From UBA6912 sp963792895 (GTDB lineage: Bacteria; Actinomycetota; Acidimicrobiia; Spongiisociales; UBA5794), in the NCBI GenBank assembly GCA_963792895.1, contig CAWBYA010000007.1, positions 310,001 through 374,000 on the forward strand: a stretch of 64,000 bases of DNA. Reading direction: 5' to 3'. Below the pieces are notes generated by a model. It had not been told where the DNA came from, made no database searches, and worked only from the letters and a program-made list of their open reading frames with translations. Every line of letters begins with the position of its first letter. Position 1 is the first letter of the stretch. Made by a program: the position numbers and the translations under genes. Positions 7,708 through 16,521 of this stretch are shown here, one piece after another.

Positions 7708-8256
7708 ATGCCTTCACAACACAGATCGACTGGGTCCTCCCACCACGGCGCGGGGCGTGTCACCGAGTGCCGCTGGATCCGTATGCCGTTCGGCGTCGTG
7801 TCGTCGATGCTCGCCGACGACGCAGCCGGCGTGATCGCCGCAGGCGGGCGTCGCGAAGATGGGCGTATCCACATCGACCTCTCGGCTCACATCCCGCTCA
7901 TCAGGCTGGAGGTTGCCGCTGAGGCGACTGTCGACGTCGGCAACCCAGAGCCCGTAGGAGGACCGATCCCGTCGATACGGGTGCCGCTCGCCTGGCGTTC
8001 GCTCCGGCATCCGCACCTCCTGCCCGTGATGGAGGCATGGCTCGAGGCCTTTCCCACGACCCCCACGACCACTGAGCTTGCGATCGTCGGGGAGTACGAG
8101 CCGCCGCTGGGCGCTGTCGGCGTGGCGGCCGACCACAGGGTGATGCATCGGGTGACCTCCGAAGTGGTGGAGGAGCTCCTCGAGGTAATCGCCGGCGAGA
8201 TGAAGAACCGGAGGTCTCTGTATGAACCCCAAGGGCGTGCCGACTCCGACGCATGA
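7708..8256 (+). CDS. conserved hypothetical protein, possibly SRPBCC-like
   Basis: 182 residues if started at ATG 7708. ATG 7783 (MPFGVVSSMLAD) is an alternative, and neither has a good ribosome site. The sequence alternates beta strands (RIHIDLSAHIP, LEVAAEATVDVG, TTELAIVGEYEPP) and ends in an amphipathic helix (SEVVEELLEVIAGEMK), an arrangement seen in lipid-binding SRPBCC folds, but I cannot prove membership. The 3' end overlaps the next gene by 35 bases, so the two are almost certainly co-translated. Function unknown. Confidence 0.65.
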   Translation: MPSQHRSTGSSHHGAGRVTECRWIRMPFGVVSSMLADDAAGVIAAGGRREDGRIHIDLSAHIPLIRLEVAAEATVDVGNPEPVGGPIPSIRVPLAWRSLRHPHLLPVMEAWLEAFPTTPTTTELAIVGEYEPPLGAVGVAADHRVMHRVTSEVVEELLEVIAGEMKNRRSLYEPQGRADSDA

Positions 8257-9358
8257 AGAGATGGACGACCTGATTCGCTCTCACGACGGGCTTCTGGTTT
8301 CGCTCCTGATGCCGCCGACTCCACCCGACGAGGCTCGCATCGCGTTGCGCAATCTCGCGAAGGGCGCAAGCGCCCGCCTCACCTCCGCCGGGATGCGTAG
8401 TGCCGATGTTCGGGCGAGGCTCGCTCCGGTCGATGCGGTGCTCGAGAGCCACGAGGAGTGGTTGCGTCCTGAGGCGTCCATGGCGATCTACCTCGCAGAC
8501 GACGGGTCGGCCTTCATGCCCGGGCCGGAGAGCGGCGCTCCGCTGGTCGTCGTCGGCCGGGGTTTCCAGGTCAAGCACCTCCTCGACGCGGTTCCGTCGC
8601 CTCGATTCGCCGTGCTGGCGCTCAGCCGCAAGGCCACTCACCTGTTCATCGGCGATGCGTCCCGGTTCGAAGAAGTCGAGACAGCGGGGCTTCCGGTGGA
8701 GATGGACGAGGTGCTGCGCTTCGACGATCGTGAGCCGCAGCTGCAGTCGCACGGCTCGGCACGGCATGGTGGGGGCGCCGGCATGGGTTCCTTCCACGGC
8801 CAGGGTGGCAACGAGCAAGGCGAGGATCTGCGGCGCTACTTGCGTGCGGTCGGCGGCGCCGTCGACTCCGTCCTGAGCGACGAGTGTCTCGTGCTCGCCG
8901 GTACGGAGGAGCTCGTTGCAGCCTTTCGCCGGGCCACCTCGTATGCACACGTCGCGCCCGGCGACATTCCAGGGAGCGGGGAGCGGCTCAGTGCTGCAGA
9001 GCTCGAGGCAGCCGCACGGCCTCTCGCGGCGGCGTGGGCGACTACGCACCGCGAAGACGTGCGGGCTCGCCTCGTCGAGATGACCGGAACCGACGGCGCA
9101 ACGGTCGATCTGGCCGCGACCGTGACGGCAGCCGTCGACGGCCGGGTGGACGCGCTGTTCGTGGCAGGCGACGCCGAGGTGTGGGGCCACTTCGACCCTG
9201 CGCAGCGCCGGCTCGTCGATCCCGTGACCGAGGACGAGGCCGAAGATCTCCTCAACGTCGCCGCGGTCGAAACATGGCGTCACGGCGGCGAGGTCTACGT
9301 GGTTCCTGAGGCTGACGTCCCCGGGGCGCAACCGGCGGCGGCGCTTCTCCGGTACTGA
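8222..9358 (+). CDS. bacterial archaeo-eukaryotic release factor-like (baeRF) protein
   Basis: 378 residues resembling the baeRF group, bacterial relatives of eRF1/Pelota/Vms1 whose cellular role is largely unknown but probably ribosome-linked. Typical segments: an N-terminal helical region, VLALSRKATHLFIGD (about residues 124-138), GLPVEMDEVL, an HGQGG stretch, DLRRYLRAVGGAVDSVL, CLVLAGTEELVAAFRRATSYAHV, a helical segment ending ARPLAAAWA, and a C-terminal alpha/beta domain (VDALFVAGDAEVWG). It overlaps the upstream hypothetical gene by 35 bases. The start ATG 8222 lies three codons after GGAGG. Superfamily likely; subfamily 3-like by eye. Confidence 0.7.
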   Translation: MNPKGVPTPTHEEMDDLIRSHDGLLVSLLMPPTPPDEARIALRNLAKGASARLTSAGMRSADVRARLAPVDAVLESHEEWLRPEASMAIYLADDGSAFMPGPESGAPLVVVGRGFQVKHLLDAVPSPRFAVLALSRKATHLFIGDASRFEEVETAGLPVEMDEVLRFDDREPQLQSHGSARHGGGAGMGSFHGQGGNEQGEDLRRYLRAVGGAVDSVLSDECLVLAGTEELVAAFRRATSYAHVAPGDIPGSGERLSAAELEAAARPLAAAWATTHREDVRARLVEMTGTDGATVDLAATVTAAVDGRVDALFVAGDAEVWGHFDPAQRRLVDPVTEDEAEDLLNVAAVETWRHGGEVYVVPEADVPGAQPAAALLRY

Positions 9359-9370
9359 TCGTCGAGCCCG

Positions 9371-9613
9371 TCACTCGCCGAGGTAGTCGTCGATCTTCTT
9401 GTGAGCGGCGTCCATGACGTTGGCCGTGAGGGTTTGGAGCGCCCTTGCCAAAGCGAGCTCTTCTCCGATCACGGGCATCGGTCTATCGGTTGGATTGCGG
9501 CGGGCGCGGCCCGCTGCCTCGAAGTGGTCGCCACGCAGGTTGAGCACTGCGGTGACGGTGGTCGACACGTCGTCTTCCACGAAATGGAGATCGATAGTGA
9601 TGTCCTTTTCCAT
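9371..9613 (-). CDS. DUF1876 family protein
   Basis: 80-residue protein matching the small actinobacterial DUF1876 family: an N-terminal strand (KDITIDLHFVED), then TVTAVLNLRGDHFEAAGRARRNPTDRPMP split by the conserved arginine pair, IGEELALARALQTL and a helical end. The family is roughly 80-95 residues and probably folds like a small alpha/beta sandwich. Its function is unknown. The start at 9613 has AAAGGAG four bases upstream. It converges on the baeRF-like gene with 12 bp between stops. Confidence 0.85.
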   Translation of the reverse strand: MEKDITIDLHFVEDDVSTTVTAVLNLRGDHFEAAGRARRNPTDRPMPVIGEELALARALQTLTANVMDAAHKKIDDYLGE

Positions 9614-9717
9614 GGCGCTCCTTTCGACTGGCTGATTGTCCCGCCATATGTCGCTCGAGGGAAGGGACGAGCGTCTCGATCGCTCGGGACGCGGTCGTCG
9701 GTGCCAAGCTTGCGGCC

Positions 9718-10626
9718 ATGAGTGATCGACGTGGCATGTGGCTGATTCTGGGCGCCGGCGTCTTGTGGGGGACGACGGGTACCGCGGAGGCGCTCGGTCC
9801 CGCAGACGCTGCGCCGGTTGCCGTCGGCGTCGTGCGCCTGCTGCTTGCCGGCCCCGTGCTCGCCGCCCTGGCGCTCATGCGACGAGTCCGGTTGCCGGCG
9901 CTTCGCTCGCATCGAGGCGCGACCTTGGCGGCGGCGACGGGTATGGCCCTCTACCAGCCGGCGTTCTTCTCCGCCGTCGACCGGACGGGGGTAGCGCTCG
10001 GCACCGTCGTGGCGATCGGATCTGCTCCTGTGCTCACCGGTTTCATCGGTTGGATGGTCGAGAACGTCCGACCCACGCCACGATGGGCCGTTGCGACCGG
10101 GCTTGCGGTCGGCGGCGTTGGGCTCATCGCCGGCTCGGGGCAACAGCTGGGCGCCGACCCGATCGGCGTGGCGCTTGCTCTCGTGGCCGGCGCGTCGTAC
10201 GCCGTATACGTGGTGGCGTCCGTACACCTGGTGCGCGACGGGTCCGCAGTCGGCGCGATGGCCATGGTGTTCTTGCTCGCCGCTGCGCTGTCGCTGCCGG
10301 CGGTCGCGTTCGTGGATGTGGCGTGGGTGGCATCGATCCGGGGAGCTGCGATGGCGCTCCATCTCGGTGTCGTGACGACGGCTCTCGCCTACCTCCTGTT
10401 CGGGCGTGGTCTGCGCACAACGGCGCCGGCGGATGCAGCGACGCTGACGCTGGCCGAGCCGGTGACCGCGACCCTGCTCGGCGTCGTGGTGCTCGCCGAG
10501 CGTCCTGCGCTGGTTGCCTGGCTGGGCGTAGCCGTGGTGATGGTCGGCCTCACGTTCGCCGTGCGAGCCGCTGCTTCGCCGCTCCGCCTGGCGGACGGCG
10601 TGGACCAGCGCCGATCCGCGGCGTAG
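9718..10626 (+). CDS. EamA/DMT superfamily transporter
   Basis: 302 residues with ten predicted membrane helices arranged as two five-helix EamA repeats, opening with LILGAGVLWGTTGTAEAL and repeating at GVALALVAGASYAVY. Members export or import amino acids, purines or other metabolites; the substrate cannot be inferred. It is monocistronic and divergent from the DUF1876 gene. It is the first of three DMT-type transporters in this window. Confidence 0.9.
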   Translation: MSDRRGMWLILGAGVLWGTTGTAEALGPADAAPVAVGVVRLLLAGPVLAALALMRRVRLPALRSHRGATLAAATGMALYQPAFFSAVDRTGVALGTVVAIGSAPVLTGFIGWMVENVRPTPRWAVATGLAVGGVGLIAGSGQQLGADPIGVALALVAGASYAVYVVASVHLVRDGSAVGAMAMVFLLAAALSLPAVAFVDVAWVASIRGAAMALHLGVVTTALAYLLFGRGLRTTAPADAATLTLAEPVTATLLGVVVLAERPALVAWLGVAVVMVGLTFAVRAAASPLRLADGVDQRRSAA

Positions 10627-10658
10627 CCACCGGACGATGTACTACAGCTGCGCGGGGA

Positions 10659-11198
10659 TCACCGCACTGCTGCGTGCGCCGGCTGGGTGCGATGGGTCAC
10701 GGCGACTAGCGGCGTGCGTGGCTCGAGGCGCTCCGGATGGACGACAACGATGACGTCGCCGTTGTTGCCCGCAGAGGCCTCGGTGCGTCCCAGCGCAGCC
10801 CTCACCTGGTCGCGAAAACGGCGCCGTCCGGCGCTGTCGACGGCGATCACCTCGACGCCCCCTTCGATGCGGGACCACGGCGTTCCCTCGAAGCATATGG
10901 TCGCATGTGCGCCGGGGTCGCATGCGGCGAGGACTGAGGCTTCCTTGTGCACAACAAACGCCACGACGTCGAACCCGGTCACGGGATGAGCGAGGATCGC
11001 TGCCTCGACGTTCTCGATCAGCGACACGCCGTTGGCCGTGATCACGATGCCGCCCGCCGCGCCATGCGCCGACTTCTTCTTCGACCGGCCGCGCGAACAG
11101 CGTCCGGTCAGGGCAGAGTCCAGCGTCCACGCGGGAGCCTTGGTTGATGTATGGGACCGCCACAGCTGTGACGGTGCCGAGCTTGCGTATTCCACCAC
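10659..11198 (-). CDS. hypothetical protein, unknown fold
   Basis: 179 residues that I do not recognise. The N-terminal 45 residues are basic and low in order (Ser, Lys and Arg rich). The remainder alternates hydrophobic strands and helices (GGIVITANGVSL, FDVVAFVVHKEASV, GGVEVIAVDSAG, DVIVVVHPERL), as in an alpha/beta domain. The start at GTG 11198 is favoured because a full AGGAGGT lies nine bases upstream. It converges on the DMT gene with 32 bp between stops. Confidence 0.6.
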   Translation of the reverse strand: MVEYASSAPSQLWRSHTSTKAPAWTLDSALTGRCSRGRSKKKSAHGAAGGIVITANGVSLIENVEAAILAHPVTGFDVVAFVVHKEASVLAACDPGAHATICFEGTPWSRIEGGVEVIAVDSAGRRRFRDQVRAALGRTEASAGNNGDVIVVVHPERLEPRTPLVAVTHRTQPAHAAVR

Positions 11199-11400
11199 GA
11201 TAGGTCGACCTCCTGAGCGGTTCGGTCAACCCCCCAGATCTGCAGTTCCTACCTGATGCCCATCAGACTGCTGATCTGCCACCGCCAACCGTAGCGAAGT
11301 GCTCGCCAGCCTCAATAGGCCGGGCGCCTCATGGTCAGGAGACGGCATCTCGCGTACCTTTGCCAGTGGGGAATCCTTGAGGGGGGAACAGACCCAGGGA

Positions 11401-11445
11401 ATCGCCGTTCGGTGCTCTATCGGGGGGTTAGCACCGGACGGCGAT
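11401..11445 (-). terminator. long hairpin downstream of clpB, probable terminator
   Basis: A 16-bp stem (11401-11416 with 11430-11445, one G:U-type mismatch) with a 13-base loop starts 20 bases past the clpB stop. No U tract follows on either strand, so it could be a protein-independent pause/terminator or an mRNA-stabilising 3' structure. The 200 bp between it and 11198 hold nothing else I can name. Confidence 0.55.
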
Positions 11446-11464
11446 CTCTTGTGTCACGGCCCGC

Positions 11465-14059
11465 TCACTCGAAACCGGTGTCTCGCGCCGTGTCGAAGTC
11501 GAGGCCGTCAGGCCCGACGATCACCTGCAACGTGTCGCCCTCCCCGAATGCACCCTCGAGCAGCCGCAACGCCATTTTGTCGGCGATCTCACGCTGCATC
11601 AGGCGCTTGAGTGGCCGAGCGCCGTAGATCGGGTCGAATCCGTGTTCGGCGAGCCACGAGGCCGCTTCGTCCGAGAGTGCGACGTCGATCCGCCGTGCCT
11701 GGAGCCGGTTGCGCAGGTGCGCGAATTGGATGTCGACGATCTGTCGCAGATCGGCACGCGTCAGCCGATCGAAGACGACGAGGTCGTCCACCCGGTTGAG
11801 GAACTCGGGCCGGAAGTGCCCACGCACGACCTCCATCACCCGCTCCTTCACCACGGTCTCAGGGAGATCGGCATCGATGAACTCGGACCCGAGGTTGGAT
11901 GTCATGATGAGCACCGCATTGGTGAAATCGACGGTGCGTCCATGTCCGTCTGTGAGTCTGCCGTCGTCCAGCACTTGGAGCAACGCGTTGAACACGTCCG
12001 GGTGTGCCTTCTCGATCTCGTCCAGCAGCACCACGGAATACGGGCGCCTCCGCACTGCTTCGGTCAGCTGGCCTCCCTCGTCGTAGCCGACGTAGCCGGG
12101 AGGCGCTCCGATGAGTCGGCTGACGGAATGCTTCTCCATGTACTCGGACATGTCGAGGCGCACCATCGCCCGCTCGTCATCGAACAGGAACTCGGCGAGC
12201 GCCCGAGCCAGCTCGGTCTTGCCGACACCGGTTGGGCCGAGGAACACGAACGATCCGATCGGCCGCATCGGGTCGGCGAGGCCGGCGCGGGAACGCCTGA
12301 TGGCGTTGGCGACGGCGGTGACGGCCGCGTCTTGGCCGACGACCCGCTGGTGGAGGTGCTCCTCGAGCCGGACGAGCTTCTGGATCTCGCCCTCCATGAG
12401 GCGGGACACGGGGACGCCGGTCCAGCGGCTCACCACCTCGGCGACGTCCTCTTCGCCCACCTCCTCCTTCAGCATGGCCCCTTCGACCTGAAGCTTCTCG
12501 AGCGACTCCTGACTCTCGGTCAGGCGCCGCTCGAGCGCGGGGAGCGTGCCGTAGCGGAGCTCAGCCGCCCGTTGCAGGTCGCCGGTGCGTTCGGCACGGT
12601 CGGCATCGGATCGCTGTTCCTCGATCTCCTGCTTGACGGATCGGATTGCCGCGATGCGCTCCTTTTCGAGCTGCCAGTGCGCCGTGAGGCGGTCGAGATC
12701 CTCCGACAGGTCGCCGAGTTGCTGCTCGATGGCGGCCAGCCGCTCAAGCGAGGCGCGGTCGGTCTCCTTGGTCAACGCGCTCTTCTCGATCTCGAGCTGA
12801 CGCCTGCGGCGATCCAGCTCGTCGATCTCTTCGGGCATGGAGTCGATCTCGATTCGCAGCCGCGACGCCGACTCATCGATGAGGTCGATGGCCTTGTCGG
12901 GAAGGTGGCGGGCGGTGATGTAGCGGTCGGAGAGCACGGCGGCCGCCACCAGCGCAGCGTCCGTGATCCGCACGCCGTGGTGAACCTCGTAACGGTCCTT
13001 CAGACCCCGGAGGATGGCGATCGTGTCGTCGACCGATGGCGCGGCTACCACCACCGGCTGGAAGCGCCGCTCGAGCGCGGGGTCTTTCTCGACGTATTTG
13101 CGGTACTCGTCGAGAGTTGTGGCGCCGATCATGCGGAGCTCGCCTCGTGCCAGCATCGGCTTCAGCATGTTGGAGGCGTCCATGGCACCCTCGGCGGCCC
13201 CTGCTCCAACGATGGTGTGCATCTCGTCGATGAAGGTGATGATCCCGCCTTCGGCTGCCTTGATTTCATCGAGGGTGGCCTTGAGACGCTCTTCGAACTC
13301 CCCGCGGTACTTGGCGCCCGCCACCATCGCTCCGAGGTCGAGCGCGACGATCCGCTTGTTCTTGAGCCCTTCGGGGACGTCGCCGTCCACGATGCGCTGG
13401 GCGAGGCCTTCGGCGATCGCCGTCTTGCCGACGCCCGGTTCGCCGATGAGCACCGGGTTGTTCTTGGTGCGCCGCGACAGCACCTGGATCACGCGCCTGA
13501 TCTCGTCGTCTCGCCCGATGACGGGATCGAGCTTGTCCTGCCCGGCCAGCTTCACCAGGTCGCGACCGTACTTCTCGAGGGGTGCCAGGGTGTCCTCGGG
13601 CGTCTGGCTGGTCACTCTCTGTGCGCCACGAACACCGGAAAGCGCCCCGAGGACGGCATCTTTCGTGATTCCTGCCTTGCGAAGGATGTCGCCCGCGGAT
13701 CCGGGGGCCTGGGCAAGCGCCAGAAGCACATGCTCGACCGAGACGTACTGATCCCTCATCTGGTCCCGCTCCGATTGGGCGGCGTCGAGAACGGCGACCG
13801 TCTCGGGCGCGAAACCAACCTCGCCGGTGTCGCCGTACATCTGCGGGAGCCGGTCGAGCGCTCGCTCGACCGGGCTGCGCACGTCGGCGGGGTTCACGTC
13901 GAGAGCGGCCAGCACCGGGTATACGACGGTGTCGGACTGGCCCAGCAGCGCTTCGAGCACGTGTTCGGGTTGGACCGAGGTGTGGCGCCGGCGTTCGGCT
14001 GCGGTTCGGGCGGCGAGCACCGCCTGCTGCGATTTCTGGGTGAATGCGTTGATGTCCAT
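11465..14059 (-). CDS. clpB: ATP-dependent chaperone ClpB (Hsp100 disaggregase)
   Basis: 864 residues, the full family length. Hexameric disaggregase that works with DnaK-DnaJ-GrpE to rescue aggregated proteins. Domains in order: N-terminal double Clp repeat (1-145); first AAA+ domain with Walker A GEPGVGKTAIAEG (about 205) and Walker B IITFIDEMHT; the long coiled-coil middle domain (about 400-525); second AAA+ domain with GPTGVGKTELAR (about 605) and VVLLDEIEKAHPDVF; C-terminal oligomerisation domain. It is a single gene 5.9 kb from the dnaK operon on the same strand. An HspR-type operator upstream suggests shared heat-shock control. Confidence 0.98.
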   Translation of the reverse strand: MDINAFTQKSQQAVLAARTAAERRRHTSVQPEHVLEALLGQSDTVVYPVLAALDVNPADVRSPVERALDRLPQMYGDTGEVGFAPETVAVLDAAQSERDQMRDQYVSVEHVLLALAQAPGSAGDILRKAGITKDAVLGALSGVRGAQRVTSQTPEDTLAPLEKYGRDLVKLAGQDKLDPVIGRDDEIRRVIQVLSRRTKNNPVLIGEPGVGKTAIAEGLAQRIVDGDVPEGLKNKRIVALDLGAMVAGAKYRGEFEERLKATLDEIKAAEGGIITFIDEMHTIVGAGAAEGAMDASNMLKPMLARGELRMIGATTLDEYRKYVEKDPALERRFQPVVVAAPSVDDTIAILRGLKDRYEVHHGVRITDAALVAAAVLSDRYITARHLPDKAIDLIDESASRLRIEIDSMPEEIDELDRRRRQLEIEKSALTKETDRASLERLAAIEQQLGDLSEDLDRLTAHWQLEKERIAAIRSVKQEIEEQRSDADRAERTGDLQRAAELRYGTLPALERRLTESQESLEKLQVEGAMLKEEVGEEDVAEVVSRWTGVPVSRLMEGEIQKLVRLEEHLHQRVVGQDAAVTAVANAIRRSRAGLADPMRPIGSFVFLGPTGVGKTELARALAEFLFDDERAMVRLDMSEYMEKHSVSRLIGAPPGYVGYDEGGQLTEAVRRRPYSVVLLDEIEKAHPDVFNALLQVLDDGRLTDGHGRTVDFTNAVLIMTSNLGSEFIDADLPETVVKERVMEVVRGHFRPEFLNRVDDLVVFDRLTRADLRQIVDIQFAHLRNRLQARRIDVALSDEAASWLAEHGFDPIYGARPLKRLMQREIADKMALRLLEGAFGEGDTLQVIVGPDGLDFDTARDTGFE

Positions 14060-14122
14060 GGCTCTCGTTCTTGTTCGGTTCCTCTACGCCAACGTCGACA
14101 AGCAGGCGTCTATGCCAGGAAA

Positions 14123-14143
14123 TATGAGTGTGAGTATATCAAG
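14123..14143 (-). promoter_or_regulatory. HAIR-type HspR operator overlapping clpB promoter
   Basis: Read on the minus strand: CTTGATA-N7-ACTCATA, which fits the HspR inverted repeat CTTGAGT-N7-ACTCAAG in the inner five bases of each arm with the exact seven-base spacing. A -10-like TATACT (14133-14138) lies inside it, 64-84 bp before the clpB start, so bound HspR would block the promoter. Confidence 0.72.
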
Positions 14144-14196
14144 TTTGCGGCTTCGTTACGATCGCCAGGGCGTGGCGTCTCCGATACGCTCTCTCG

Positions 14197-14655
14197 ATGC
14201 ACACTTTCGTCGAACGCGGGGGCGGCTGGGTGGCCGTCCAGGTCATCCTCTTCCTCGCCTGGGGTGTCGTGGTCACGCAGCGCAGCGGCCTTCCGGGTTG
14301 GCTGCGGGGCGCCGGGTTGGCGCTTGCCGTTGCCGGCGCAGTCCTCGCCATGGCCGGGCTCACCGGGTTGGGACGCAACCTGACTCCGTATCCGGAACCC
14401 GTTGCGGGCGGCACGCTCGTCGAGCACGGGGTGTACGGCATCGTTCGTCATCCGATCTACGGCGGTGTTGCGCTGGGCGCCATGGGAGCCGGCCTCGCCT
14501 TCGGGTCCCTCGGCAGCTCCGGGGTGGGGATCGTGCTCCTCGTCTTCTTCGGCGTCAAGGCACGCCGCGAAGAGCGGCGGTTGGAAGCGTCGTATCCCGC
14601 CTATGCCGACTACCGGCGTCGGGTCAGGGCGATGCTCGTGCCCTGGCTCGTATGA
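14197..14655 (+). CDS. ICMT/PEMT-type membrane methyltransferase family protein
   Basis: 152 residues with four membrane segments. The conserved C-terminal block of the isoprenylcysteine carboxyl methyltransferase/phospholipid methyltransferase group is present: GLGRNLTPYPEP, LVEHGVYGIVRHPIYGG (about 84-100), KARREERRLEASYPAYADYRRRV. In this group the RHPxY and E-E segments bind S-adenosylmethionine. Bacterial members have varied or unknown lipid or isoprenoid substrates. It stands just upstream of a DMT transporter and an archease-like gene and is probably co-transcribed with them. Confidence 0.85.
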   Translation: MHTFVERGGGWVAVQVILFLAWGVVVTQRSGLPGWLRGAGLALAVAGAVLAMAGLTGLGRNLTPYPEPVAGGTLVEHGVYGIVRHPIYGGVALGAMGAGLAFGSLGSSGVGIVLLVFFGVKARREERRLEASYPAYADYRRRVRAMLVPWLV

Positions 14656-14665
14656 GGCCGACGTC

Positions 14666-15496
14666 GTGACCGAGCTCCTGGCCCTCACCTCGGCGATGGC
14701 ATTCGGTGCCGGGGACTTCCTCGGAGGAAGGGCCAGCCGCACGGTCCCACCGCTGCGGATCGCCGCCATCGCCCAGGTGGCAAGTGCCGTTGCGCTGATT
14801 CCCCTGCTGTTGATCGTGCCCGCTCCTGTGGTCACGGCAGCAGACGTAGCCTGGGGTGCGGCGGGTGGACTCTTTGGTCTGGTCGGCATCCTGGCCCTCT
14901 ATGCGGCGCTTGCAGCGGGTCCGATGGGTCTGGTTGCCCCGACGACCGCCGTGTTGTCGGCGGTGGTCCCGGTCGGGTTCGGGCTCGCCACGGGGGAGCA
15001 GCCTGGTGGCGTGGCGATGGCCGGGATCGGTATCGGAATGGTGGCGGTCTTCGCGATCACTGCCAGCGATGGGCCCGGTGGCCGCCTCACCCGTGCGATT
15101 CTCGGGCTCTCGCTTGGGGCGGGGCTCGGCTTCGCCGTGTTCTTCATCGCCCTTGCCCAGACCAGTGTCGATGCGGGGATGTGGCCGCTCGTCGGCGCCC
15201 GCGGCGTGTCGGTGCCGGTCATCGTTGCGGTGGCGGCTGTGCGGCGGAGCGGAGGTGATGCTCGGGGGATACCCCCGGCCGCTGTCGGCGCCGGCGTGCT
15301 CGACATGGCGGCCAACGCCCTGTTCCTGTCTGCCGTCCAGCGTGGCTCGCTTGCGATTGCCTCGGTGCTCGCTGCGCTCTACCCGGCGGCGACCGCGCTC
15401 CTGGCGCGAGTCGTGCTCCACGAACGAATGTCGCCTTCGCAGCTCGCCGGCGTGGCGGCGGCGCTCGTCGCCGTCATCCTGATCGGTCTGCCATGA
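14666..15496 (+). CDS. EamA/DMT superfamily transporter
   Basis: 276 residues from GTG 14666, chosen because GAGG lies eight bases upstream and the first helix begins at once (LLALTSAMAFGAGDFLGG). Ten hydrophobic helices form two EamA repeats. The substrate is unknown. It follows the ICMT-like gene by 10 bp and overlaps the archease-like gene by four bases (ATGA), so the three form an operon. Confidence 0.88.
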   Translation: MTELLALTSAMAFGAGDFLGGRASRTVPPLRIAAIAQVASAVALIPLLLIVPAPVVTAADVAWGAAGGLFGLVGILALYAALAAGPMGLVAPTTAVLSAVVPVGFGLATGEQPGGVAMAGIGIGMVAVFAITASDGPGGRLTRAILGLSLGAGLGFAVFFIALAQTSVDAGMWPLVGARGVSVPVIVAVAAVRRSGGDARGIPPAAVGAGVLDMAANALFLSAVQRGSLAIASVLAALYPAATALLARVVLHERMSPSQLAGVAAALVAVILIGLP

Positions 15497-15915
15497 GGCG
15501 TTTTCGGCGCATCACCGTCGACCCTCCAACGTACGTGGTGACGGGTGCGACGCGCAGAGAGCTGTTCGAGAATGCCGGGTACGCAGCGTTCTTCGAAGGG
15601 TGGCGCCTCAGCGGGGTTCCGCCCACACATTCACGACCGGTTGTCGCCCCCGGCGACACCTACGAGGAACTGCTTTCGAACTGGATCGCGGAGCTTCTGT
15701 TCGTAGCCGAGGCGTCGGGTCTGGTATGGGCCTACTTCGTCGTAGATCGGCTCGAGGAAGGCGGTGTCCAGGGATCTGCAGCGGGAATCGCGGCCGATTC
15801 CGTGCCTCGGAGAGCCAGGAGAGTGATGGGGGTGTCGGGTCTCGGCGGGGGACTCGTCCCCGTGCCTGAGGGGTGGTGGGTCGAGCTCGAGCTCATCGTC
15901 GAGCCACTCGGATGA
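15493..15915 (+). CDS. archease-like protein, divergent
   Basis: 140 residues with the general archease pattern: ATRRELFENAGYAAFFE (about 19-35), DTYEELLSNWIAELLFVAEASGL (first half about 55-65), and a strand-rich C-terminal half ending EGWWVELELIVEPLG. Archease activates RtcB RNA ligases. The typical N-terminal metal-binding aspartate motif is weak (RRITVDPPTYVV), and the protein ends in Gly instead of the usual final acidic strand, so calcium binding may be lost. No rtcB is in the window. It overlaps the DMT gene by four bases. The family call is tentative. Confidence 0.6.
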   Translation: MRRFRRITVDPPTYVVTGATRRELFENAGYAAFFEGWRLSGVPPTHSRPVVAPGDTYEELLSNWIAELLFVAEASGLVWAYFVVDRLEEGGVQGSAAGIAADSVPRRARRVMGVSGLGGGLVPVPEGWWVELELIVEPLG

Positions 15916-16005
15916 GGTTTCCAGAGAAAACACGAAACCAAAAGCCGGAAACGGGGTCCAAACCTTGGTTAGATTCACCACCACCTAATCCTTGGGAGGA
16001 AGTTC

Positions 16006-16398
16006 GTGAAGAAGTTGTTGGACGAGTTCAAGGCGTTTGCCCTCGGCGGCAATCTCATCGAGATTGCCGTCGGCTTGGTGCTCGCGCTTGCGTTTGCCGC
16101 TGTTGTTGGTTCCCTGGTTGAGACGATCATCATGCCGATAGTCGGGATCATCTTCGGTGAGCCGAGCTTCAACGCCCTGGTGTTGACGATCAACGGCTCG
16201 GTGATCCTGTACGGCACGTTCCTGACGGCCGTGGTCACGTTCCTGTTGACTGCGCTGGCGCTGTTCATGTTCGTCGTGAAGCCTTACAACGCCTGGAAGG
16301 CGCGCACGGCGACCGGCGAGGAGGCGCCGCCGCCCCCGCCCGAGGACATCGCGCTGCTGCGCGAGATCCGCGACTCGCTGAAGGCCGGTAGCCGCTAG
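16006..16398 (+). CDS. mscL: large-conductance mechanosensitive channel MscL
   Basis: 130 residues, the usual MscL length. The channel opens under membrane tension to release solutes during hypo-osmotic shock. The N-terminal amphipathic helix (LLDEFKAFALGGN), pore-lining TM1 (IEIAVGLVLALAFAAVV), the periplasmic loop, TM2 (FLTAVVTFLLTALALFMFVV) and the C-terminal bundle helix (EDIALLREIRDSLK) are all present. It starts at GTG 16006 after GGGAGGAAG. The 90-bp leader is unusually A-rich for this genome. Confidence 0.97.
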   Translation: MKKLLDEFKAFALGGNLIEIAVGLVLALAFAAVVGSLVETIIMPIVGIIFGEPSFNALVLTINGSVILYGTFLTAVVTFLLTALALFMFVVKPYNAWKARTATGEEAPPPPPEDIALLREIRDSLKAGSR

Positions 16399-16420
16399 CC
16401 CCGCCGCCATCCGAATGCCG

Positions 16421-16451
16421 AAGGGGCCCCGTACACAAAGCGGGGCCTCTT
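16421..16451 (+). terminator. intrinsic terminator after mscL
   Basis: An 11-bp GC-rich stem (16421-16431 with 16441-16451, one wobble) and a 9-base loop lie 23 bases past the mscL stop and end in a short T/C run. Confidence 0.8.
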
Positions 16452-16521
16452 CTGCGTCCGGAATGGCCCACACCAGACACCTGTTGACCCACCGACCCTC
16501 GAGAAGTTCAGGAGCGCAATC

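Noticed and set aside
7714..8232. Minus-strand open frame opposite the gene at 7708
   Set aside because: Its product is rich in His, Arg and Gly without a fold pattern. The plus-strand frame has strand/helix alternation and couples to the next gene.
11642..14383. Very long open frame opposite clpB
   Set aside because: It mirrors the codons of clpB on the other strand, which is common at high GC, and its product has no family resemblance.
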